From assembly GCA_963833235.1 (NCBI GenBank), contig CAWHXG010000001.1, positions 124,001 through 188,000 of the forward strand: a stretch of DNA of 64,000 nucleotides, written 5' to 3'. The stretch comes from CAWHXG01 sp963833235 (GTDB lineage: Bacteria > Pseudomonadota > Alphaproteobacteria > Rhodobacterales > Rhodobacteraceae). The translations under genes and the position numbers were made by a program. Below the pieces are notes generated by a model, which was not told the DNA's origin, did not search any database, and saw only the letters and a list, made by a program, of their open reading frames with translations. Positions 23,992 to 32,985 of this stretch are shown piece by piece (positions within the stretch are counted from its first letter, which is position 1; the number at the start of each line of letters is the position of its first letter).

Positions 23992-25674
23992 TTACTTGTC
24001 GTCGGACTTCAGGGCCGCCCCCAGGATGTCGCCCAGCGACGCGCCGCTGTCGGACGATCCGTATTGCTCCACGGCGTCCTTCTCTTCAGCGATCTCGCGG
24101 GCCTTGATCGATAGCCCAAGGCGGCGGGTCTTCGCATCCACGTTGGTCACGCGCACGTCGACCTTGTTGCCCACGCCGAAGCGCTCGGGTCGCTGCTCGG
24201 CCCGGTCGCGACTGAGGTCGGAGCGGCGGATGAACGACTTCATCCCCTCGTATTCCACCTCGATGCCGCCATCCTCGATCTTGGTCACCTCGACGGTGAT
24301 AATCGAGCCGCGCTTGACCCCGTCGATCACCTCGGCGAACGGATCGCCCTCGACCGCCTTGATGCTGAGCGAGATGCGCTCCTTCTCAGAGTCGATCTCG
24401 GTCACCACGGCCTTCACCACGTCGCCCTTGCGGAAGTCGCCGATGATGTCCTCGCCACGGCCCTCCCAGGTCAGGTCGCTGAGATGCACCATGCCGTCGA
24501 TGTCGTCATCGAGGCCCACGAACAGCCCGAACTCGGTGATGTTCTTCACCTCGCCCTCGACCTGCGTGCCGACGGGATACTTCTCTTCGAAGACCTCCCA
24601 CGGGTTGCGCATGGTCTGCTTGAGGCCAAGCGACACGCGGCGCTTCTGGGTGTCGATCTCGAGAACCATCACCTCGACCTCCTGGGAGGTGGAGACGATC
24701 TTGCCGGGATGCACGTTCTTCTTGGTCCAGCTCATCTCGGAGACGTGGACAAGCCCCTCGACACCCGGCTCAAGCTCGACGAAAGCACCGTAGTCGGTGA
24801 TGTTGGTCACCCGGCCCTTGTGGGTGCTGTCGATCGGGAACTTCGCCTCGACCGTATCCCACGGATCGTCCTGCAGCTGCTTCATGCCGAGGCTGATGCG
24901 GTGGGTCTCCTTGTTGATCTTGATGACCTGGACCTTCACGGTCTCGCCGATCGACAGGATCTCGGAGGGGTGGTTGACCCGGCGCCAGGCCATGTCGGTG
25001 ACGTGCAGCAAGCCGTCGACCCCGCCCAGATCCACGAAGGCGCCGTATTCGGTGATGTTCTTCACCACGCCGTCGACGGCCATGCCCTCGGTCAGCTTGG
25101 CGATCACCTCGGCGCGCTGCTCGGCGCGGCTTTCTTCGAGGATCGCGCGGCGCGAGACCACGATGTTGCCGCGGCGGCGGTCCATCTTGAGGATCTGGAA
25201 CGGCTGCTTGAGCCCCATCAGCGGGCCGGCATCGCGCACGGGGCGCACATCGACCTGGGAGCCGGGCAGGAAGGCCACGGCGCCGCCGAGGTCGACGGTG
25301 AAGCCGCCCTTGACCCGGCCGAAGATCGCGCCCTCGACGCGGTTCTCGTCGGCATAGGCCTTCTCGAGCCGGTCCCATGCCTCTTCGCGGCGCGCCATCT
25401 CGCGGGAGATGACGGCCTCGCCGCGGGAATTCTCGACCTGGCGAAGGTAGACCTCGACCTCGTCGCCCACTTCGATCTCGGCCTGTTCGCCCGGATTGGC
25501 GAACTCCTTCATCTCGACCCGGCCTTCCATCTTGTAGCCGACATCGATGATGGCCTGGCCCGCCTCGATGGCGATGACGCGGCCCTTGACGACCGAGCCT
25601 TCGCTGGGCGTCTCGAGTTCGAAGCTTTCTTGCAGGAGGGCTTCGAATTCCTCCATGGACGTGTTCTGGGACAT
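23992..25674 (-). CDS. rpsA: 30S ribosomal protein S1
   Basis: 560 residues from MSQNTSMEEFEALLQESFEL. Six S1/OB-fold RNA-binding repeats spaced by ~85 residues (about 30-100, 115-185, 200-270, 285-355, 372-442, 459-528); the four C-terminal ones carry the typical YGAFVDLGGVDGLLHVTDMA and YGAFVELEPGVEGLVHVSEM patterns. Needed to recruit mRNAs with weak ribosome sites. A longer open frame upstream (to 25836) overlaps the cmk end and is not expected to be used. Confidence 0.97.
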   Translation of the reverse strand: MSQNTSMEEFEALLQESFELETPSEGSVVKGRVIAIEAGQAIIDVGYKMEGRVEMKEFANPGEQAEIEVGDEVEVYLRQVENSRGEAVISREMARREEAWDRLEKAYADENRVEGAIFGRVKGGFTVDLGGAVAFLPGSQVDVRPVRDAGPLMGLKQPFQILKMDRRRGNIVVSRRAILEESRAEQRAEVIAKLTEGMAVDGVVKNITEYGAFVDLGGVDGLLHVTDMAWRRVNHPSEILSIGETVKVQVIKINKETHRISLGMKQLQDDPWDTVEAKFPIDSTHKGRVTNITDYGAFVELEPGVEGLVHVSEMSWTKKNVHPGKIVSTSQEVEVMVLEIDTQKRRVSLGLKQTMRNPWEVFEEKYPVGTQVEGEVKNITEFGLFVGLDDDIDGMVHLSDLTWEGRGEDIIGDFRKGDVVKAVVTEIDSEKERISLSIKAVEGDPFAEVIDGVKRGSIITVEVTKIEDGGIEVEYEGMKSFIRRSDLSRDRAEQRPERFGVGNKVDVRVTNVDAKTRRLGLSIKAREIAEEKDAVEQYGSSDSGASLGDILGAALKSDDK

Positions 25675-25807
25675 GAAGTTGTCGGTTTCCTTGGTTTTAC
25701 GATTTCTGGCCGGGCGGTTGTCTCCGCCGGTCTGTCGGATTGGTCCGGGTCCGGCGGTCGCAGGAACGGGCGGAAAAGCAGCAAGGGGCCGGTGGTGTCC
25801 CCCAGCC

Positions 25808-26416
25808 CTAGCTTCGCGCCGCGTCCACGGCAGCAATCGCCAGCGTGACGGCTGCGTCTATAGACAGATCGGTGGTGTCGAGCAAGACCGCATCCTCCGC
25901 CGCCCGCAGCGGGGCGGTGGCGCGGGCCGCGTCGCGGGCATCGCGGGCCTGAAGGTCGCTCAGCACGGCGGCGAGCGTCAGCGTCGCGTCGGCTGGGGCC
26001 AGCTCCGCCAGCCGCCGCGCCGCGCGCACCTCGTCGCTCGCGGTGACGTAAAGCTTCACCGGCGCGTCTGGGCAGATCACCGTGCCGATGTCGCGCCCAT
26101 CCAGAACCGCGCCGCCCTCGCGGCCCGCGAAGCGCCGCTGGAAGTCCACGAGGGCGGCGCGCACCTCGGGGATGGAAGCCACCTGGCTTGCCTGCTGGGC
26201 CACCGGGCCGGTGCGCAGATCGCCGCGCGCGAGGTCCGCGGGGGTCAGGGCCCGTGCGGCCGCAAGCGGCTCCGCACCTTCCACGACCCGCGCGGCGGTG
26301 GCGCGGTAGAGCAGCCCGGTATCCAGATGCGCGAAGCCGAAATGCGCCGCCACCGCCCGCGCGATGGTGCCCTTGCCCGCGGCGGCCGGCCCGTCGATGG
26401 CAACGCAGAACCTCAT
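25808..26416 (-). CDS. cmk: Cytidylate kinase
   Basis: 202 residues. P-loop IDGPAAAGKGTIARAVA, CMP-binding LDGRDIGTVICPDAPVKLYV and a lid region near EVRAARRLAEL; the family is usually ~215-225 residues, and the insert domain is a little short. Converts CMP and dCMP to diphosphates. Overlaps aroA by 4 nt (ATGA) and precedes rpsA by 133 bp. Confidence 0.95.
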   Translation of the reverse strand: MRFCVAIDGPAAAGKGTIARAVAAHFGFAHLDTGLLYRATAARVVEGAEPLAAARALTPADLARGDLRTGPVAQQASQVASIPEVRAALVDFQRRFAGREGGAVLDGRDIGTVICPDAPVKLYVTASDEVRAARRLAELAPADATLTLAAVLSDLQARDARDAARATAPLRAAEDAVLLDTTDLSIDAAVTLAIAAVDAARS

Positions 26417-27762
26417 GGCGCGCCCTCTGAAAGGCGGGCGCCGAGCGCGGCCATCAGCGGCTCGAACACCGGAAAGCTGGTGGCGATGGGGCGCGCGTCG
26501 TCCACCGTCACCGGCTTTTGCGCGGCCATCCCCAGAATGAGGAACGCCATCGCGATGCGGTGATCGAGCCGCGCCGCGCAGGTTGCGCCGCCGGGAACGC
26601 CTGAAGGGCCGAGGCCGTGCACGATCAGCATGTCCTCTTCCTCCTCCACGGTCACGCCGCAGGCCTCCAGCCCGCGCGCCATCGCGTTCACCCGATCACT
26701 CTCCTTCACCCGCAGTTCGCGCACGCCGCGCATCACGGTGCGTCCTTCGGCAAAGGCGGCGACCACTGAGAGGATCGGATACTCGTCGATCATCGACGGG
26801 GCGCGCTCGGGCGGCACCTCGATCCCCTGCAGCGCCCCGTGGCGGGCGCGAAGATCGGCCACCGGCTCTCCCCCCTCGATCCGTTCGTCGAGCAGGGTCA
26901 GATCGGCGCCCATCTCCCGCAAGGTGATAAAGAGCCCCGCGCGCGTCGGGTTCAGCCCGATCCCCGGCACCAGAACGTCCGATCCCGGCACGATCAGCGC
27001 CGCGCAGACCGGAAAGGCCGCGGAGGACGGATCGCGCGGCACCGTCACGTCCTGCGGCAGAAGCTCGGGCTGCCCGGTCAGGGTGATGACTTGGCCCTCC
27101 TCCGCCGTCTCGGTCCGGATCGCCGCGCCGAAGCCCGCCAGCATCCGCTCGGTATGGTCGCGCGTCGGCTCGGCCTCGATTACCACCGTCTCGCCCGGCG
27201 CGTTCAGTCCCGCCAGCAGGATCGCAGACTTCACCTGCGCCGAGGGCACCGGCACGGTGTAGCGGATCGGCACGGGATCCTCCGCGCCCATCAGCGTCAG
27301 CGGCAGGCGCCCCCCGGCGCGGCCGAAAGCCTGCGCGCCGAAACCGGCCAGCGGTTCTGTCACCCGCCCCATCGGTCGACCGTTGAGGGAGGCGTCGCCG
27401 GTGAACGTGGCCGCGATGGGGGTGGTCGCCATGGCGCCCATGATGAGCCGCACGCCGGTGCCCGAATTTCCGCAATCGATCACGTGATCCGGCTCGGCGA
27501 AGCCGCCGGTGCCGACCCCGTGGACGGACCAGGCACCGGGCCCGTGCCGCGTGGCCTCGGCCCCGAAGGCGCGCATGGCGGCCGCGGTATCGAGCACGTC
27601 CTGACCTTCCAGCAGCCCCTCGATCCGGGTCTCTCCCACCGCCAGCGCGCCGAGGATCAGCGCCCGGTGCGAGACCGATTTGTCCCCGGGCACGTCGGCG
27701 CGCCCGGTCAGCGGGCCGGCGGGATGGGCCGTCAGGGGGCGGGCGGGGCCGGCATGGGACAT
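26413..27762 (-). CDS. aroA: 3-phosphoshikimate 1-carboxyvinyltransferase (EPSP synthase), class II
   Basis: 449 residues. Shikimate-pathway enzyme joining shikimate-3-phosphate and PEP. Similarity runs along the whole Agrobacterium CP4-type (class II) enzyme: GDKSVSHRALILGALAVGET, GDASLNGRPMGRVTEPL, SAQVKSAILLAGLNAPGETV, RAPSMIDEYPILSVVAAFAE, LRVKESDRVNAMARGLE. The PEP-site loop reads CGNSGTGVR, with Gly where glyphosate-tolerant CP4 has Ala, so this copy may be glyphosate-sensitive (inference). Confidence 0.96.
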   Translation of the reverse strand: MSHAGPARPLTAHPAGPLTGRADVPGDKSVSHRALILGALAVGETRIEGLLEGQDVLDTAAAMRAFGAEATRHGPGAWSVHGVGTGGFAEPDHVIDCGNSGTGVRLIMGAMATTPIAATFTGDASLNGRPMGRVTEPLAGFGAQAFGRAGGRLPLTLMGAEDPVPIRYTVPVPSAQVKSAILLAGLNAPGETVVIEAEPTRDHTERMLAGFGAAIRTETAEEGQVITLTGQPELLPQDVTVPRDPSSAAFPVCAALIVPGSDVLVPGIGLNPTRAGLFITLREMGADLTLLDERIEGGEPVADLRARHGALQGIEVPPERAPSMIDEYPILSVVAAFAEGRTVMRGVRELRVKESDRVNAMARGLEACGVTVEEEEDMLIVHGLGPSGVPGGATCAARLDHRIAMAFLILGMAAQKPVTVDDARPIATSFPVFEPLMAALGARLSEGAP

Positions 27763-27803
27763 CGGGAAAGCTCCAAGGGATCGTGGGCGGGCTTAGCCGA
27801 ACG

Positions 27804-27949
27804 CCCCGGCAGGGTCCACCGGGGCGGCGCGGTGGCTTAGGCTTGGCGGTAGGTCGGGTCATTCGGCGCCCAACCCCATACCCCGCCAGCATCCACCGCT
27901 GTGGCGCGGCCGCTCATGCCCGGCAGTAGGTCAGGTAATGCGGCACCCG
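27804..27949. repeat. 77-bp-offset tandem duplication of the trmB 3-prime end
   Basis: Sequence 27881-27949, which includes the last ~12 codons and stop of trmB, has a gap-free diverged copy at 27804-27872, offset exactly 77 bp. Over the 56 bases from 27816 and 27893, 42 match. Both copies, read on the minus strand, end a peptide with a Tyr-containing tail then a stop: VPHYLTYCRA in the gene and APNDPTYRQA in the decayed copy. It fills most of the spacer between aroA and trmB. Confidence 0.75.
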
Positions 27950-28612
27950 CCCCTCGCGCAGCGCCTTCGCCTCGTAGCGGGTGCGGGTCCAGTCGGGCCA
28001 GGGCACGGCCCCGTCGCCGGTGCAGGTAAAATCCGCGCGCCCGCCAAGCTGCTCGCGCGTCTGGCGCACGTAGTCGGGGATGTCCGTCGCGATCCGCAGG
28101 TCCGCCCCCGGCGCCATGACCCGCGCCAGCGGATTCAGGAACTCGGGGTTCACGAAGCGGCGGCGATGGTGGCGCGCCTTCGGCCAGGGATCGGGATAGA
28201 GCAGGAAGGCCCGCGCGATGCTGCCGGGCGGCAGGACGTCGAAGAGGTCGCGCACATCGCCGGGATGCACGGCGACGTTCGTCGCCTCCGCGGCACGGAT
28301 CTTGCCAAGCAGCATCGCAACGCCGTTGATGTAGGGCTCGCAGCCGATCAGCCCGATGCCGGGGTTCGCCTTCGCCTGATGCACCATGTGCTCGCCGCCG
28401 CCGAACCCGATCTCGAGCCAGACGGGGCATCCGTCGAACCGGGCGCCAAGATCGAGCGGCCGGCGGCCGGGGTTGTCCTCGATCTCCACGGGGCCGGGCG
28501 AAAGCGCCTTCAGGTCGCTCTCCAGGTAGCCTTTCTGGCTCTCCCGCAGGTGCTTGCCTTTCCGGCGGCCATAGAAGTTGCGGAAAGGGCGGGGCGGGGC
28601 TGAGGGCTGCAT
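27914..28612 (-). CDS. trmB: tRNA (guanine-N7-)-methyltransferase
   Basis: 232 residues. Class I SAM methyltransferase that makes m7G46. SAM-binding motif WLEIGFGGGEHMVHQAKANP, then GLIGCEPYINGVAM, the catalytic-region FLLYPDPWPKARHHRRRFVN, and a C-terminal YEAKALREGRVPHYL, where tRNA is contacted. N-terminal KGKHLRESQKGYLESDL fits the family. It follows the HAD phosphatase by 9 nt. Confidence 0.95.
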   Translation of the reverse strand: MQPSAPPRPFRNFYGRRKGKHLRESQKGYLESDLKALSPGPVEIEDNPGRRPLDLGARFDGCPVWLEIGFGGGEHMVHQAKANPGIGLIGCEPYINGVAMLLGKIRAAEATNVAVHPGDVRDLFDVLPPGSIARAFLLYPDPWPKARHHRRRFVNPEFLNPLARVMAPGADLRIATDIPDYVRQTREQLGGRADFTCTGDGAVPWPDWTRTRYEAKALREGRVPHYLTYCRA

Positions 28613-28621
28613 CGGCCCTGC

Positions 28622-29314
28622 TCAGGCCACGCTGGAGGCCGAGGCTCCGCTGGGCAGGCCAAGCGCTTCGGCCCCCGCAAGGAGGCTTTCGGCGACGATC
28701 GGCCCCAAGGCCCGCAGCTCGGCACTCGGCTGCGCCAGATCTGGGACCATCACCACCCGGCATCCGGCGGCCAGCGCCGCCCTTGTCCCGGGGTCGCTGT
28801 CCTCGAAGGCCGCGCAGTCGGCCGGGTCGAGCCCCAGCCCGCGCGCGGCCATACGGTAGATCTCGGGGTCGGGCTTGGGCCGTTCCACCTGATCGCCGCC
28901 GACGAGCACGGTGAAGACATCGCGCAGGCCGAGCTTGCTCAGGAGACGGTCCGCATGATCGCTCATGCTCGATGTCGCCAACCCCAGGGGGAAGCCCGCA
29001 GCCCTCAGCCCTGCGATCAACTCGCGCGCGCCGGGCTTGACCGGCATCCCGGCCTTCAGCAGACCGGCCTTCTCACTGGCCACCTCTTCGAGGAAGTCCG
29101 AGATATCCACCCGCTGCCGCAACGCCGCTGCAAGCCGCACCCTCACGAGATCGGCGCGCAGGCCGATGCTGCCGGTGATCGCCTCGTCCATGTCGGCGAT
29201 CCCAAGCCGTTTGGCCACGGCGCGCTTGGCGGCCACGGTCACGGCCTCGCTGTCGACCAGCGTGCCGTCCATGTCGAAGATCACGCCGCGCAGGGCGCCC
29301 GGCTCAGACCGCAT
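28622..29314 (-). CDS. HAD-superfamily phosphatase (CbbY/beta-phosphoglucomutase-like)
   Basis: 230 residues from MRSEPGALRG, which overlaps the metK stop by 11 nt; the longer upstream frame is an antisense shadow. HAD motifs: nucleophile FDMDGTLVDSE, motif II GLATSSMS, Lys in ERPKPDPEIYRMAA, and the acidic pair CAAFEDSDPG. A four-helix cap sits between motifs I and II. Substrate unknown, likely a small phosphosugar. Confidence 0.9.
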   Translation of the reverse strand: MRSEPGALRGVIFDMDGTLVDSEAVTVAAKRAVAKRLGIADMDEAITGSIGLRADLVRVRLAAALRQRVDISDFLEEVASEKAGLLKAGMPVKPGARELIAGLRAAGFPLGLATSSMSDHADRLLSKLGLRDVFTVLVGGDQVERPKPDPEIYRMAARGLGLDPADCAAFEDSDPGTRAALAAGCRVVMVPDLAQPSAELRALGPIVAESLLAGAEALGLPSGASASSVA

Positions 29315-30485
29315 CGGCCAGGGCGGCGGCCAGGTCCGTCCGCTCCCAGCTGAAGCCGCCATCCTCTTCCGGCGGCCGGCCGAAGTGGCCATAGGCTGCA
29401 GTGCGGGCGAAGATCGGGCGGTTCAAGTCCAGATGCGTGCGGATGCCGCGCGGGGTCAGGTCCATCACACGGTCGATCGCCGCCTCGATCACGGCCTCGT
29501 CCACCTTGCCGGTTCCGGCGGTATCGGCATAAATCGACAGGGGCCGCGCCACGCCGATGGCATAGCTGAGCTGGATCGTGCAGCGATGCGCGAGGCCTGC
29601 GGCCACCACGTTCTTGGCCAGATAGCGCGCCGCATAGGCCGCCGAGCGGTCCACCTTCGTGGGATCCTTGCCCGAGAACGCGCCGCCGCCATGGGGGGCC
29701 GCCCCGCCATAGGTATCCACGATGATCTTGCGCCCCGTAAGCCCCGCGTCGCCATCCGGCCCGCCGATCACGAACTTGCCGGTCGGGTTCACCCACCATT
29801 CGGTCTTGTCGGTCAGCCAGCCCTCGGGCAGCTCCTGCCGGATGTAGGGCTCCACGATCATCCGCACGTCTTCGCTGGTCAGATCCTCGTCCAGATGCTG
29901 GGTCGACAGCACGATGGAGCTGACGCCCACGGGGCGGCCGCCCTCGTAGCGCACCGTCAGCTGGCTCTTGGCATCGGGGCCAAGCATCGCCGCCTCGCCG
30001 GACTTGCGCGCCTGCGCCAGGCGGCGCAGCACCGCATGGGCATAGCAGATCGGCGCCGGCATCAGCTCCGGCGTCTCGTCGATGGCGAAGCCGAACATAA
30101 TGCCTTGGTCGCCGGCCCCCTCCTCGCGGTCGTCCTGGCCGGTGACGCCCTGGGCGATGTGCGCGGATTGCTCGTGCAGCAGGTTGGTCACCTCGACGTC
30201 GCGCCAGTGGAACTTCTCCTGCTCGTAGCCGATGTCGCGGATGCAGTCGCGGGCCACCTGATCGACGCGCCCCATGAAGTCCGACAGGCGATCTCGGTCC
30301 GAAAGCCCGACTTCGCCGCCGATGACCACGCGGTTGGTCGTGGCGAAGGTCTCGCAGGCCACTCGGGCGTTGGGTTCCTCGGCGATCAGCGCGTCGAGGA
30401 TCGCGTCGGAGATCCGGTCGCACACCTTGTCGGGATGCCCCTCCGACACGGATTCGGAGGTGAAAAGGTAGCTGTCGCGGGCCAT
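29304..30485 (-). CDS. metK: S-adenosylmethionine synthetase
   Basis: 393 residues from MARDSYLFTSESVSEGHPDK (Met10 codons upstream lies within the riboswitch tail and is rejected). Makes SAM from methionine and ATP. Conserved GAGDQGIMFGFAIDET, the P-loop-like GGGAFSGKDPTKVDRS and DTYGGAAPHGG are present. Preceded by a SAM/SAH riboswitch whose pseudoknot would cover the GGAG ribosome site, so translation should fall when SAM is plentiful. Confidence 0.98.
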   Translation of the reverse strand: MARDSYLFTSESVSEGHPDKVCDRISDAILDALIAEEPNARVACETFATTNRVVIGGEVGLSDRDRLSDFMGRVDQVARDCIRDIGYEQEKFHWRDVEVTNLLHEQSAHIAQGVTGQDDREEGAGDQGIMFGFAIDETPELMPAPICYAHAVLRRLAQARKSGEAAMLGPDAKSQLTVRYEGGRPVGVSSIVLSTQHLDEDLTSEDVRMIVEPYIRQELPEGWLTDKTEWWVNPTGKFVIGGPDGDAGLTGRKIIVDTYGGAAPHGGGAFSGKDPTKVDRSAAYAARYLAKNVVAAGLAHRCTIQLSYAIGVARPLSIYADTAGTGKVDEAVIEAAIDRVMDLTPRGIRTHLDLNRPIFARTAAYGHFGRPPEEDGGFSWERTDLAAALADAV

Positions 30486-30490
30486 GGGGG

Positions 30491-30534
30491 ATGCTCCATT
30501 GGGGTAAGCTGGCACGTCAGGAAGCCGTTGTGAC
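30491..30534 (-). ncRNA. SAM/SAH riboswitch before metK
   Basis: On the minus strand the leader reads GTCACAACGGCTTCCTGACG then TGCC, a short linker and AATGGAGCA, ending 5 nt before the metK ATG. This matches the small SAM/SAH riboswitch known before metK in Rhodobacterales: a P1 stem (GTCAC with the GTG side) and a pseudoknot in which GCTTCC pairs with GGAGC. Because GGAG is also the ribosome site, ligand binding should block translation. A promoter may lie within the lnt end (TTGATC near 30571-30576), but that is uncertain. Confidence 0.88.
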
Positions 30535-30551
30535 AGCGGTGCCTCCGGCGC

Positions 30552-32132
30552 TTATCCCGGCGGCATTGAAAGATCAACGCCGCGCCGGCGGCGCACCGCA
30601 AGCACGAGGCCAGCCCCCAGAAGGGCGACCAGAAGGGGGATGTTTCCGGTGCGCGCATATGGGGTGGGCGCCAGCGCGGGCGGCAGCACCACGTCGAGCA
30701 GGCCCGCGGTATCCAGCGGGATGCGGCCAAGGACGGCGCCGCGCGGGCCGATCACGGCAGAGATGCCGGTATTTGCCGAGCGTACCAGTGGAACCCCCTG
30801 CTCCGCGGCACGGAGCCTCGCGATGTTCAGGTGCTGCTGCGGCCCCGCCCAACGGCCGAACCAGGCGTCATTGGTGACCTGCACGATCCAGTCGGGGCGC
30901 GCGCCGGGCAGGCTGGCATGGCGCGGAAAGATGGCCTCGTAGCAGATCAGCGGCAGGATGGTGCCGAGGGGGCCGCCAAGCGCGAGGATCGCGGGGCCGG
31001 GCCCGGGGCTGAAGGCGCCGAGGCTGTCGGTGGCCAGCCCCGAGAGGGCGAACCTGCTCCAGAGCGATTGCAGCGGCAGGTATTCCCCGAAGGGCACGAG
31101 GTGGTGCTTGTCGTAAATCGCCCGAATGGCCCCGCCCCCCCCGATCACCGCGAGGCTGTTGCGCAGGCCGTTGCCCTCCTCACGCTGCGCGCCGAGGATC
31201 ACCGGCGCGCCGTCCGCCATCTCGGCGATCATGGCGTCCGCCGCGTCGTTGGTGCCCAGCATGTAGGGCATCGAGACCTCGGGCCAGACGATCGCGGCCG
31301 GGGGGCGCCCGGCGATCTGCGGCGCCGCGGCCGTGAGGGCGAGCTTGCGATCCCAGAAGACCTGGATCATGTCGGGGCGCCATTTCAGCGCCTGCGCCTC
31401 GTTCGGCTGCACGACGCGGATCACCGGCGCACCCACGGGCGTGGGCACGGCCGGCGGCAGGGACAGCCAGCCGAAGCCCGCCAGCGCCGCGAGCGACGCC
31501 ACCAGCGCGGCGGCGGGCCACCGGGGGGCGGCGCGCAGGCCGGCGATCCCGGCCGCCAACGCCAGCGTCCAGACGGTAAGCCCATGCACCCCGGCCACCC
31601 CGGCAAGGGGGAGCAGCGGCGTCTCGGCCCAGAGGCTGCCGACGAGGGCCCAGGGGAAACCGCCGAAAAGCGACCCGCGCAGCATCTCCACCCCCCCGAG
31701 GGCGACGGCCAGCGCCAGACCACGCGCCAACCGCCCCTGCCCGCGGGCGACCCACGCCGCACCCCAGAACGCCGCGGCCCAAAGCAGCGCCAGCCCTCCC
31801 GCCATCAGAAGCAGCGCGAACGGCGCCATCCAGCCGTGCCGCGCGACATCCACCAGGAAAGGCTCGACGATCCAGTGCAGGGCCAGCCCGAAATAGCCGA
31901 GGCCCAGCCACCAGCCGCGAAACGCGCAGCGGCGGGGATCGGCGACGAGGCAGAACGCCATGGCGGCGGGAATGGCGAGGAACGGCAGGACCGGCAGGGT
32001 GAAGGGCGCAAAGCCGGACGCGATCAGCAGCCCCAGCCCGAAAGCCGCTGCCCGGCCGCGCCAATCCCTTGGCCTTGCCCTTTTGCCGCCCCAAAGTCGC
32101 GCCGCCGCCCGGCGTCGCCCCTCAGCCCGCAT
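30552..32132 (-). CDS. lnt: Apolipoprotein N-acyltransferase
   Basis: 526 residues from MRAEGRRRAAARLWGG (11-nt overlap with the CorC-like gene). About seven N-terminal membrane helices, then a periplasmic nitrilase-like domain (from ~225). The catalytic triad is visible: Glu in VWPEVSMPYM, Lys in IYDKHHLVPFGEYLP, Cys in PLICYEAIFPRHA. Adds the third acyl chain to lipoproteins. A final helix (IPLLVALLGAGLVLAVRRRR) anchors the C-terminus. Part of the lnt-corC-ybeY-phoH-miaB block seen in many proteobacteria. Confidence 0.96.
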   Translation of the reverse strand: MRAEGRRRAAARLWGGKRARPRDWRGRAAAFGLGLLIASGFAPFTLPVLPFLAIPAAMAFCLVADPRRCAFRGWWLGLGYFGLALHWIVEPFLVDVARHGWMAPFALLLMAGGLALLWAAAFWGAAWVARGQGRLARGLALAVALGGVEMLRGSLFGGFPWALVGSLWAETPLLPLAGVAGVHGLTVWTLALAAGIAGLRAAPRWPAAALVASLAALAGFGWLSLPPAVPTPVGAPVIRVVQPNEAQALKWRPDMIQVFWDRKLALTAAAPQIAGRPPAAIVWPEVSMPYMLGTNDAADAMIAEMADGAPVILGAQREEGNGLRNSLAVIGGGGAIRAIYDKHHLVPFGEYLPLQSLWSRFALSGLATDSLGAFSPGPGPAILALGGPLGTILPLICYEAIFPRHASLPGARPDWIVQVTNDAWFGRWAGPQQHLNIARLRAAEQGVPLVRSANTGISAVIGPRGAVLGRIPLDTAGLLDVVLPPALAPTPYARTGNIPLLVALLGAGLVLAVRRRRGVDLSMPPG

Positions 32133-32985
32133 CCCCGCCAGTCCGCGCCACGCGGATGCGCAGCCGCTTGATGCGCCGCGGGTCGGCATCAACCACCTCG
32201 AACTCGGTGCCGTCTGGATGCGGCACCACCTCGCCCCGCGCCGGAACCCGCCCGGTCAGCAGGAAGACCAGGCCGCCCAGCGTATCGACTTCTTCGTCAT
32301 CCACCTCCGGGCCGGTCAGATCGTGCCCGATCTCGGCCTCGAAATCGGCAAGCGGCGTCCGCGCCAGCGCCAGATACGTATTCGGCCCCTCAAGCGTCCA
32401 GAGCCTGTCCTCGTCAACGTCGTGCTCGTCCTCGATCTCGCCGATGACCTGTTCGATCAGATCCTCGATCGTCACCAGCCCGTCCGTACCGCCGTATTCG
32501 TCGATCACCAGCGCCATGTGCATCCGCTGCGTCTGCATCTTCTGCAGCAGAACGCCCAGCGGCATCGACGGCGGCGCAAAGAGCAGCGGCCGCACGAGCT
32601 TGCGCAGATCGAACCCCTCGGCCGCAGCGCCGAGGCCGTGACGCAGGGCGACGTCCTTGAGGTGGACCATCCCCAGCGGCATGTCGAGCGTGCCCTCGTA
32701 GACCGGCAGGCGGGTGAAGCCGCTGTCGCGGAACGTTGCAATCAGCGCATCGAGCGGCGTGTCTTCGGCCACCGCCACGATCTCGCCCTTCGGAACGGCC
32801 ACCTCCTCCACGCGCATCCGCTGCAGGTTCGTCATCCCGGGCAGGAACCCGTTGGCAAGGCCGTCACCCGCAAGGCCGCCCTCCTCGCCATCGTTCTCGC
32901 CCCGGCCACCCCAAGAGAAGAGGCGGTTGAAGATGCCCTCGGGCCGGGTTTCGGCGGTATTGTCTGGGTCTTCGGTCTCGGTCAT
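32122..32985 (-). CDS. CorC/HlyC-like CBS-domain protein (YbeX type)
   Basis: 287 residues. An acidic N-terminal extension (~70), a CBS pair (about 78-200) with MRVEEVAVPKGEIVAVAEDT, MHMALVIDEYGGTDGLVTIE, and a C-terminal CorC_HlyC domain from ~210. YbeX/CorC proteins are linked to magnesium/cobalt efflux and to ribosome maturation through the neighbouring ybeY. Overlaps ybeY by 4 nt. Confidence 0.93.
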   Translation of the reverse strand: MTETEDPDNTAETRPEGIFNRLFSWGGRGENDGEEGGLAGDGLANGFLPGMTNLQRMRVEEVAVPKGEIVAVAEDTPLDALIATFRDSGFTRLPVYEGTLDMPLGMVHLKDVALRHGLGAAAEGFDLRKLVRPLLFAPPSMPLGVLLQKMQTQRMHMALVIDEYGGTDGLVTIEDLIEQVIGEIEDEHDVDEDRLWTLEGPNTYLALARTPLADFEAEIGHDLTGPEVDDEEVDTLGGLVFLLTGRVPARGEVVPHPDGTEFEVVDADPRRIKRLRIRVARTGGDAG

